Shown: piece after piece, positions 5,271-10,673 of the stretch
Layout of the letters: each line of letters opens with the position of its first letter
Numbering within the stretch: the first letter of the stretch is position 1
From: Chloroflexota bacterium
Lineage (GTDB): Bacteria > Chloroflexota > Dehalococcoidia > DSTF01 > RBG-16-68-14
Assembly (NCBI GenBank): GCA_022563135.1
Contig: JADFNZ010000055.1
Span: 1 to 10,673, forward strand
DNA length: 10,673 nucleotides
Direction of reading: 5' to 3'
The notes under the pieces: generated by a model
Seen by the model: the letters and a program-made list of their open reading frames with translations, nothing else
What the model was told of the DNA's origin: nothing
Database searches by the model: none
Translations under genes and position numbers: made by a program

Positions 5271-7133
5271 ATGACCCATCCGTTCCTCGCCGCCCTGGAA
5301 CGCCGCGTGCTGCTCGCCGACGGCGCGATGGGCACGCTACTGCGCGATCGCGGCGTTCCTGGCGCCGCCTGCCTCGACGAGCAGAATCTCCGCAGGCCGG
5401 ACCTGGTCCTGGAGATCCACCGCGACTACGTCACGGCGGGCGCCGAGGTGGTCGAGACGAACACCTTCGGCGCCAACGCGGTCCGTCTTCGCTCGTTCGG
5501 CCTAAGCGACAGCGTGGGCGAGATCAACGCGCGGGGCGTCGCTCTCGCGCAGGAGGCGACGCGGGACTGCGGCCACCAGGCGTTCGTCGCGGGGGCGATC
5601 GGCCCGGTGGGCGTCGGGCTCGCTTCCGGCGGAGACGTCACGCTGAAGCGGGCCCACCGCGCGTTCGCGGAGCAGGCCGCCGCACTCATCGAGGCCGGCG
5701 TCGATCTGATCATGCTCGAGACCTTTCCGACGCTGGCCGAAGCGCGCGAGGCGGTGCTGGCCGTGCGCAAAGCGACCAAGGACCTGCCGATCCTGGCCCA
5801 GCTCACCTTCCAGCGCGACGGCCACACCTGGACAGGCGAGGAGCCGGCGGAGGTGGCGCGCGAGCTGCACAACGCGGGCGCGGACATCGTCGGCGTGAAC
5901 TGCGTCCCAGGGCCGCAGGCCGCGTTGGACATCGTCGAGGAGATGGCCCGCGCGACGAAGGTGAAGCTCTCGGCTCAGCCGAACGCCGGCCACCCGCGCG
6001 TCATCGAGCGCGAGGTCTCCTATCCCGTCGGGCCTCAGGCGTTCGCGGAGTACGTGCCCCGGCTGGCGGCGGCCGGCTGCGTTCTCATCGGCGGCTGCTG
6101 CGGCACCACGCCCGACCACACGGCCGCCATGCAAGCCGCCCTCGCCGCGCCGGACAGCGCGGACCGCTCGCCGAAGGCAGCCGCCTCCTGGTCTCCTGTA
6201 GAGGACCTGACGCGTGCGTCCGAAGAGCTGACGCTTCGCGAAAAGCTCGCCGCGGGGCGGTTCGTCATCAGCGTTGAAGTCGACCCGCCGCGCGGGCTGA
6301 ATCCACGCCGCGCGCTCAAGGGCGCCGCTCGCCTTCTGGAAGCAGGGGCCGACTGCATCAACGTCGGCGACAGCCCCATGGCGCGCGTGCGCATGAGCCC
6401 GTTCGCCATGGCCGTCCTCTTCCAGCAGCAGCTCGGGATCGAGACGATCGTCCATGTCACCACACGGGACCGCAATCTGCTCGCGCTGCAGGCGGACCTC
6501 CTCGGGGCCCACGTGCTGGGCGTGCGCAACATCCTCTGCCTGCGCGGCGACCAGCCGACCGGCTCCGGCTACGCGCGCGCCGTCGGCGTGTGGGACGTCC
6601 AGCCGACCGGCCTGGTGCGCGTGCTCAAGGGGCTGAACGAAGGGGTCGATTGGGCCGGCAGCTCGCTCCCACAGCCGGCGTCCTTCTTCGTGGGCGCAGC
6701 GGCGAACCCGACCGCGCCATCTCACGAGGCGGAGCTCAAGGTCTTTCGCCGCAAAGTGGAGGCCGGCGCGGACTTCATCATGACGCAGGCCGTCTACGAT
6801 ACCGAAGTGTTAGAGCGCTTTCTGGAGAAGACGGCGCGCTTCAAGGTGCCGATCCTGCTCGGCGTGATGCCCCTTCATAACGAGCGCCACGCTGAGTTCA
6901 TCCACAACGAGCTGCCCGGCGTCGTGGTACCCGATGCGATCCGCGAGAGGATGCGCGAAGCGGGCGAGGATGGCGTCGCGGAAGGCCGCGCCATCGCCCA
7001 CGAGATCATCCGCGCCGCGCGCGGGGGCGTCCAGGGCATCTACCTCATCCCGTCGTTCGGCCGCTACGACGCGGCGGCGGAGCTGGTCGCGGAGCTCAAC
7101 CGCGAACCGGCCGCGGCGCACGTCTCCTCGTAG
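5271..7133 (+). CDS. bifunctional homocysteine S-methyltransferase / 5,10-methylenetetrahydrofolate reductase
   Basis: A 620-residue cytoplasmic fusion, similar in layout to Bacillus subtilis YitJ. Residues 1-295 form a homocysteine S-methyltransferase barrel: LLADGAMGTLL (14-24), VETNTFGAN (61-69), and the zinc ligands Cys211 (GVNC) and Cys276-Cys277 (GGCCGT) are all present. A linker (about 293-320) leads to a methylenetetrahydrofolate reductase barrel (about 322-605). There, Glu336 in SVEVDPPRG corresponds to the catalytic Glu of MetF, HVTTRDRN (395-402) and CLRGDQPTG (423-431) fit the FAD/folate site, and DFIMTQAVYD (501-510) is a family signature. The reductase makes 5-methyl-THF and the other half methylates homocysteine to methionine. 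The pterin-binding and cobalamin domains of MetH are absent, so methyl-THF may not be the direct donor without a partner protein; S-methylmethionine is another possible donor. It has its own promoter at 5241 and is followed 80 bases later by a DinB-like gene. Confidence 0.92.
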   Translation: MTHPFLAALERRVLLADGAMGTLLRDRGVPGAACLDEQNLRRPDLVLEIHRDYVTAGAEVVETNTFGANAVRLRSFGLSDSVGEINARGVALAQEATRDCGHQAFVAGAIGPVGVGLASGGDVTLKRAHRAFAEQAAALIEAGVDLIMLETFPTLAEAREAVLAVRKATKDLPILAQLTFQRDGHTWTGEEPAEVARELHNAGADIVGVNCVPGPQAALDIVEEMARATKVKLSAQPNAGHPRVIEREVSYPVGPQAFAEYVPRLAAAGCVLIGGCCGTTPDHTAAMQAALAAPDSADRSPKAAASWSPVEDLTRASEELTLREKLAAGRFVISVEVDPPRGLNPRRALKGAARLLEAGADCINVGDSPMARVRMSPFAMAVLFQQQLGIETIVHVTTRDRNLLALQADLLGAHVLGVRNILCLRGDQPTGSGYARAVGVWDVQPTGLVRVLKGLNEGVDWAGSSLPQPASFFVGAAANPTAPSHEAELKVFRRKVEAGADFIMTQAVYDTEVLERFLEKTARFKVPILLGVMPLHNERHAEFIHNELPGVVVPDAIRERMREAGEDGVAEGRAIAHEIIRAARGGVQGIYLIPSFGRYDAAAELVAELNREPAAAHVSS

Positions 7134-7150
7134 CGACGCGCAAGTGTCGC
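7133..7150 (+). terminator. weak hairpin at the end of the MTHFR gene
   Basis: GCGAC (7133-7137, starting in the stop codon) can pair with GTCGC (7146-7150) around an eight-base loop. No T-tract follows directly (only CTTTC a few bases on). A candidate promoter follows within 25 bases, so a unit boundary is plausible but not shown. Confidence 0.2.
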
Positions 7151-7171
7151 GAGCCTTTCAGCCCCCATCTG

Positions 7172-7180
7172 TGCTAGCCT
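7172..7180 (+). promoter_or_regulatory. candidate extended -10 promoter of the DinB-like gene
   Basis: TGCTAGCCT: TGn followed by TAGCCT (7175-7180), 33 bases before ATG 7214. There is no clear -35 box. The match to consensus is poor, and the call rests mainly on similar TGn-hexamers in front of the genes at 5271 and 9137. Confidence 0.3.
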
Positions 7181-7213
7181 ATTCGCGTCCGAGAGTTACC
7201 AGAGGAGACCGCC

Positions 7214-7744
7214 ATGACCACTCTGCCTGAGTTCCTCCGCCAAGCGTTCCGCAACCAGCACCACATGCTCGACGAAGCCGTGCGCGGCCTCACGCCCGAG
7301 CAGCTCCACTGGCTGCCGCCCGACTCCCCGGCGAACCACATCGGCTTTACGCTCTGGCACTACGTCCGCACGGAGGACAACATCGTTCAGTTCATCCTGC
7401 AGGAGCGCAAGCCGACGATCTGGATCGAGGGCGGCTACTTCGAACGCTTCAACCTCGACCGCATCGCGCAGGGAACGGGCATGAGCACCGAAGACGCCCA
7501 CGCGCTACGCCTGCCGCCGAGCGACCAGTGGATGGAGTACCAGCACGCGGTCTGGCAAGCGACCGACGCCTATATCTCGTCATCGAGCGGCGAGGATCTC
7601 GATAAGAAAGTGACGATCAGGCCGTTCGGCGAGATTCCGGCGAGCCAGGCGCTGGGACAGGTCTCCCTTACCCACGGCCACGCCCACTTCGGCGAGATCT
7701 GCATGCTGCGCGTGTTGCAGGGCCTCCCAAGCAGCCTGATCTAG
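7214..7744 (+). CDS. DinB-like four-helix-bundle protein
   Basis: A 176-residue soluble protein of the DinB superfamily (metal-binding four-helix bundle that includes DNA-damage-inducible DinB of Bacillus and several thiol-dependent transferases). Signs: helix 1 with LPEFLRQAFRNQHHMLDEAV (4-23), then the LTPEQLHWLPP signature (26-36), the ANHIGFTLWHYVRTEDN segment (40-56) with the probable metal ligand His49, and the C-terminal THGHAHFGEI (153-162), where His154 and His158 are spaced as the HxxxH pair of the family. Length is normal. Many relatives have no known substrate; roles range from glutathione-, bacillithiol- or mycothiol-type S-transfer to isomerisation, and nothing here picks one. 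ATG 7214 has AGGAG six bases upstream. It sits 80 bases after the methyltransferase/MTHFR gene on the same strand, but a functional link is only a guess. Confidence 0.85.
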   Translation: MTTLPEFLRQAFRNQHHMLDEAVRGLTPEQLHWLPPDSPANHIGFTLWHYVRTEDNIVQFILQERKPTIWIEGGYFERFNLDRIAQGTGMSTEDAHALRLPPSDQWMEYQHAVWQATDAYISSSSGEDLDKKVTIRPFGEIPASQALGQVSLTHGHAHFGEICMLRVLQGLPSSLI

Positions 7745-7793
7745 CCGTCGAACCTCCTCGAGCGAGACTAGTGTAATTCCGCGCTCGTAGCGG

Positions 7794-7799
7794 TATCCT
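7794..7799 (+). promoter_or_regulatory. candidate -10 box for a leaderless LuxR-type mRNA
   Basis: TATCCT ends ten bases before ATG 7810. GTGTAA (7771-7776) lies 17 bases upstream and matches the -35 consensus at three of six positions. Transcription would start within a few bases of the ATG. No purine-rich ribosome site exists in 7795-7809, which fits leaderless translation. Confidence 0.4.
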
Positions 7800-7809
7800 T
7801 GTTCGTACC

Positions 7810-9084
7810 ATGGGGAAGCGTGGACGGCCGAAGCATCCCGACATCCTCACGCCGCGCGAGTGGGAGGTGCTCGACCTCCTGCGCGACGGCCTCTCGAACG
7901 AGGAGATCGCGCAGCGGCTGCGCATCAGCGTGGCCGGCGCCAAGTACCACGTCTCGGAGATCTTGAGCAAGCTGGCCGTAGCGAGCCGTGAGGAGGCCGC
8001 CGCCTGGCAGCCGGAGCGCCGCCGCTGGCCACTGGCCGCCTTCGCGCCGCTGGCGTTCTGGCGCAGAGCAGACGTCCCGTGGCTCTCGACGGCTGCCGCT
8101 GGCCTCGCAGGGGCCGCCGTGGTCGCGGGCATCGCGCTGCTCGTGTGGGGTCTCGTGCGCACGAGCGGCGACGGCGACGGCAACGGCCAACTCGCATCCG
8201 ACGGCGCGCTCAGCCCGCCGGCCCAGCCGTTGCGACCGGAAGACGTGCCGTTTGAGATCGTCGGACCTTTCGATGCGAACCTGCCGATTAGTCAGGACAT
8301 CGTCGAGAACATTGGCTCGTGGTTCGTTTTGGATGTTCAGAATCAGGAGCTGTACATTATCGGTCGACGAGATTCCACCGCCGATAGGCGAGGACCAACT
8401 GTTCGCGCCGTAGGCTGGCTGCCGGACGACGCACTCTTCGTGCACACGGAGGAGCGCGACTACCGCGCGACGCTAACCGGCGAGATCTTCGCCTCAGGGC
8501 CGTTCCTGGTAACCCCGCGCGATCGAAACGAGCGCCTCTCCGCGGATGGCGAATGGTACGCGCGGCATGAGGGCGGACAGTACGGCGCGATCCTCGTCGG
8601 CCGCCCCGATGAGGATCCTTCGTATCGTCTGACGAACGGCTGGACGGACTGGGGCGCCGGGCCACCGGCCTGGTCGCCTCAGGGAAGCACGCTGGCGTTC
8701 ACCGGCAGCCTGTGTCTTGGATGGGATCTCTTCGTTTTTGATCCTGAGGAGGCACAACTTCGTGTTCTAAGTGAGGTTGGCACGCAGAATCAACTGTTCC
8801 TGGACTTCGTCTGGCATCCGGACGGGAGAACCTTAGCAGTCAACATGTTTCCCTCTATTAGCCTCGGACTCCCGGCTTCTATCGGCCTCATTGATGCGGA
8901 AACCGGGGCGCGACAGCAGGCGGTCGAGCTTAGTATGTCAGGTTGGCTGGACCCGCTAGGCTGGAGTCCGTCCGGTGACTACCTGCTGATTCAATTCATC
9001 GGCGGTGGCGGCGCCTGTGAGGATGTGGGGACGGGGGGAGTGCCAACGCCGGAGGAGACCCGGCTGGAGATCCTAACCGACTAG
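7810..9084 (+). CDS. membrane-tethered LuxR-type regulator with external beta-propeller-like domain
   Basis: A 424-residue one-component regulator. Residues 1-10 hold KRGRPK, which matches an AT-hook core. Residues 11-66 are a LuxR/GerE HTH (LTPREWEVLDLL, then LSNEEIAQRLRIS, GAKYHVSEILSKLAVASREEAA). A basic juxtamembrane stretch (67-86) precedes one membrane helix (about 92-117), then a Gly/Asp/Ser-rich linker, then about 280 residues with WD40/TolB-like repeats (LSADGEWYARH at 243-253, AWSPQGSTLAFTG at 287-299, VWHPDGRTLAVN at 334-345, GWSPSGDYLLIQF at 384-396). Topology by the positive-inside rule: HTH in the cytoplasm, propeller outside. No receiver domain or phospho-acceptor site exists, so the signal is probably a ligand or cell-surface state sensed by the propeller. 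This architecture is familiar from Chloroflexota. Only three to four clear blade motifs are visible, so the propeller is small, incomplete or divergent. Targets are unknown; argDG follows 52 bases downstream with its own promoter-like site. Confidence 0.88.
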   Translation: MGKRGRPKHPDILTPREWEVLDLLRDGLSNEEIAQRLRISVAGAKYHVSEILSKLAVASREEAAAWQPERRRWPLAAFAPLAFWRRADVPWLSTAAAGLAGAAVVAGIALLVWGLVRTSGDGDGNGQLASDGALSPPAQPLRPEDVPFEIVGPFDANLPISQDIVENIGSWFVLDVQNQELYIIGRRDSTADRRGPTVRAVGWLPDDALFVHTEERDYRATLTGEIFASGPFLVTPRDRNERLSADGEWYARHEGGQYGAILVGRPDEDPSYRLTNGWTDWGAGPPAWSPQGSTLAFTGSLCLGWDLFVFDPEEAQLRVLSEVGTQNQLFLDFVWHPDGRTLAVNMFPSISLGLPASIGLIDAETGARQQAVELSMSGWLDPLGWSPSGDYLLIQFIGGGGACEDVGTGGVPTPEETRLEILTD

Positions 9085-9105
9085 CCCCGCTTCCGCGCCC
9101 TACCC

Positions 9106-9125
9106 GCCCGTGTTATCCTGCGGGC
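9106..9125 (+). promoter_or_regulatory. candidate extended -10 promoter of argDG inside an inverted repeat
   Basis: TGTTATCCT (9111-9119) is a TGn-extended -10-like box, 17 bases before ATG 9137. The arms GCCCG (9106-9110) and CGGGC (9121-9125) flank it exactly, so the -10 lies in the centre of a dyad. The RNA leader would be about ten bases and carry GGAGG (9127-9131). The dyad might be an operator but does not resemble an ArgR box, and short GC-rich repeats arise by chance here. Confidence 0.35.
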
Positions 9126-9136
9126 CGGAGGCTCCC

Positions 9137-10336
9137 ATGACCGACTGGCGCGAGATCGAGTCGCGCGTCTTCATGACCACCGGCAAGCGGCTGCCCGTCG
9201 TGCTCGTGCGCGGCGAGGGGAGCCGCGTCTGGGACGAGGATGGCAAGCAGTACCTCGATTTCTTCGGCGGGCCGGCGGTGACCAGCCTCGGCCACTGCCA
9301 CCCGGCCGTGGTAGAGGCGCTCATCGACCAGGCCCGCACGCTGATCCACGTCTCCAACCTCGTCTACTCCGTGCCGCAGCTCCAGCTCGCGCAGCTCCTC
9401 GTCGACCACTCCTGCCTCGACCGCGTCTACTTCTCGAACAGCGGCGCGGAGGCGAACGAGGGCGCGATCAAGCTCGCGCGCAAATGGGGCCGCGAGGAGA
9501 AGAACGGCGCGTTCGAGATCATCTCAGCGCACGACGCCTTTCACGGCCGCACGCTGACGACGCTCGCCGCTGGCGGCACCGAGCGCTACAGCGCGCCCTT
9601 CGCGCCGCTGCCGCCCGGCTTCGTCCACGTGCCGTACAACGACATCGATGCTATCCGCGCGGCGACGAACGAGCGCACTTGCGCCATCCTGCTCGAGCCG
9701 ATCCAGGGCGAAGCGGGCGTCAACGTTCCGGACGACGGCTACCTGCCCGCCGTGCGCCGCTGGTGCGACGAACAGAACGTGCTGCTCATCCTCGATGAGG
9801 TACAGACGGGCATCGGCCGCTGCGGGGCGCTCTTCGCCTACGAGCTCGTGGGCGTCGAGCCAGACATCCTCACCCTCGCGAAGGGGATCGCCTCCGGTGT
9901 GCCGCTGGCGGCGTTCCTGGCGAAAGAGCGCTGCGCGGTCTTCACGCCGGGCGACCACGGCTCCACCTACGGCGGCAACCCGCTCGCGACGCGCGTCGGC
10001 TACGCAGTCGTCAAGCACATCCTCGACCACAACATCTCCGCCAAGGTGGCCGACGATGGCCGCCACGTAGAACAGCGGCTGCACAGCATGGAAGACCGGC
10101 TCGATCTCGTCGCCGGGCACCGCGGCAAGGGGCTGATGCAGGCGGTCGCTCTCGCGAGCGATGCGGCGCAGGAGGTAGCTACGGCCTGCCTCGAGCGCGG
10201 CCTCATGGTGAACAACGTGCGGCCGGACACGGTGCGCCTCCTGCCGCCGCTCACGGTCACGCGCGCGGAGCTCGACGAGGGACTCGATATTCTGGAGCGC
10301 GTGCTGGCCGAAGTAGGCGGCGGGAGCGCGAAGTAG
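9137..10336 (+). CDS. argD: acetylornithine aminotransferase
   Basis: A 399-residue class III, PLP-dependent aminotransferase that converts N-acetylglutamate semialdehyde to N-acetylornithine with glutamate as amino donor, in cytoplasmic arginine synthesis. Signs: FFGGPAVTSLGHCHP (42-56), FSNSGAEANEGAIKLAR (99-115), FHGRTL (135-140, cofactor stacking), EPIQGEAGV (187-195), the LILDEVQTGIGR block (217-228) with Asp220, LAKGIASGVPL with Schiff-base Lys249, and HGSTYGGNPLA (274-284) with the phosphate-contacting Thr277. Length matches ArgD (about 390-400). ATG 9137 follows GGAGG by five bases. The stop codon is two bases before argG, which fixes its pathway: other class III members such as ornithine or 4-aminobutyrate aminotransferases share the fold but rarely sit with argG. 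ArgD enzymes often also serve in lysine synthesis as succinyldiaminopimelate aminotransferase. Confidence 0.92.
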   Translation: MTDWREIESRVFMTTGKRLPVVLVRGEGSRVWDEDGKQYLDFFGGPAVTSLGHCHPAVVEALIDQARTLIHVSNLVYSVPQLQLAQLLVDHSCLDRVYFSNSGAEANEGAIKLARKWGREEKNGAFEIISAHDAFHGRTLTTLAAGGTERYSAPFAPLPPGFVHVPYNDIDAIRAATNERTCAILLEPIQGEAGVNVPDDGYLPAVRRWCDEQNVLLILDEVQTGIGRCGALFAYELVGVEPDILTLAKGIASGVPLAAFLAKERCAVFTPGDHGSTYGGNPLATRVGYAVVKHILDHNISAKVADDGRHVEQRLHSMEDRLDLVAGHRGKGLMQAVALASDAAQEVATACLERGLMVNNVRPDTVRLLPPLTVTRAELDEGLDILERVLAEVGGGSAK

Positions 10337-10338
10337 CG

Positions 10339-10673
10339 ATGGCCGACAAGCTCGTCCTCGCCTACTCCGGCGGCCTCGATACGTCGGTCGTCGTTCACTG
10401 GCTCAGCGAACGCGGCTACGATGTCGTCGCGCTGACGGTGGACGTCGGCCTCGACCGCGACAGCTCCACGCTGGAAGAGCGCGCGCGGGGCGCCGGCGCC
10501 TCCGGCTTCCACTTGATCGACGCGCGCGACGACTTCATTCGCTACTTCGCCTTCCCGGCGCTCGCCGCCGGCGCGGTGTATCAGGGCCGCTACCCGCTCG
10601 CGACCGCGCTGGCGCGGCCGCTCATCGCCAAGCTGATGGTCGACGTGGCGCGCGAAGAGGGCGCGACGGCCGT
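10339..10673 (+). CDS. argG: argininosuccinate synthase, N-terminal part (3' end outside window)
   Basis: The first 111 residues of argininosuccinate synthase, cut by the window edge; the full enzyme is normally about 400. It joins citrulline and aspartate using ATP, giving argininosuccinate, AMP and pyrophosphate. The N-terminal ATP-pyrophosphatase P-loop AYSGGLDTSV (8-17) is intact. LTVDVG (32-37) and the later FPALAAGAVYQGRYPLATALARPLIA segment (72-97), with the YxxxYPLATALARPLI pattern of the family, are also clear. The ATG lies two bases after the argD stop, with GGGAG 12 bases upstream, so translation is probably coupled to argD. No oddity is visible in the part seen. Confidence 0.95.
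   Translation, partial: MADKLVLAYSGGLDTSVVVHWLSERGYDVVALTVDVGLDRDSSTLEERARGAGASGFHLIDARDDFIRYFAFPALAAGAVYQGRYPLATALARPLIAKLMVDVAREEGATA

Noticed and set aside
5502..6725. Long open frame (407 codons) antisense to the methyltransferase/MTHFR gene
   Set aside because: Its translation is His/Arg/Ala-rich with no recognisable domain and mirrors a well-conserved gene. Such frames are common in GC-rich DNA.
1..10673. Mobile element, CRISPR array, tRNA or rRNA
   Set aside because: No transposase, integrase, terminal repeats, spaced direct repeats or RNA-gene sequence were recognised anywhere in the window on either strand.

Overview
The window is GC-rich and gene-dense and probably comes from a chromosome of a Chloroflexota bacterium, perhaps Dehalococcoidia or a related deep lineage. 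Three things point there: an N-terminal LuxR-type HTH followed by one membrane helix and a beta-propeller-like domain, a homocysteine methyltransferase/methylenetetrahydrofolate reductase fusion, and a stand-alone crotonyl-CoA carboxylase/reductase. The lineage is inferred from protein style only; no marker gene is present.

Layout: (a) 3-530 (+) is the C-terminal end of a multi-pass membrane protein resembling glycosyltransferase-39/PMT-like proteins. (b) 593-1696 (-) is a putative TIM-barrel glycosidase-like protein with a CxCxxC site. (c) 1869-3733 (-) is a two-gene operon: a small protein with a helical N-terminus, a linker and a predicted alpha/beta C-terminal domain, then a GAF-GGDEF protein whose GGDEF signature has become KDDDF. 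(d) 3899-5155 (+) is crotonyl-CoA carboxylase/reductase, divergent from that operon. (e) 5271-7133 (+) is the homocysteine S-methyltransferase/MTHFR fusion. (f) 7214-7744 (+) is a DinB-fold protein. (g) 7810-9084 (+) is a membrane-tethered LuxR-type regulator, probably translated from a leaderless or nearly leaderless mRNA. (h) 9137-10336 and 10339-10673 (+, running off the window) are argD and argG, two arginine biosynthesis genes with only 2 bases between them.

The recognisable metabolism is one-carbon/methionine synthesis (e), CoA-ester reductive carboxylation (d) and arginine synthesis (h). These are neighbours, not one pathway. The signalling genes (c, g) are the less ordinary part: a probably non-catalytic nucleotide-sensor-like GGDEF protein with an undescribed partner, and a one-component regulator that seems to couple an outside beta-propeller to an inside HTH. 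Several plus-strand genes carry a -10-like hexamer a short way upstream, three of them with an extended TGn, and little sign of a -35 box.

No tRNA, rRNA, insertion sequence, CRISPR array or riboswitch was seen. No gene-free stretch exceeds about 175 bases; the longest, 1697-1868, holds only a short hexamer repeat and weak inverted repeats.
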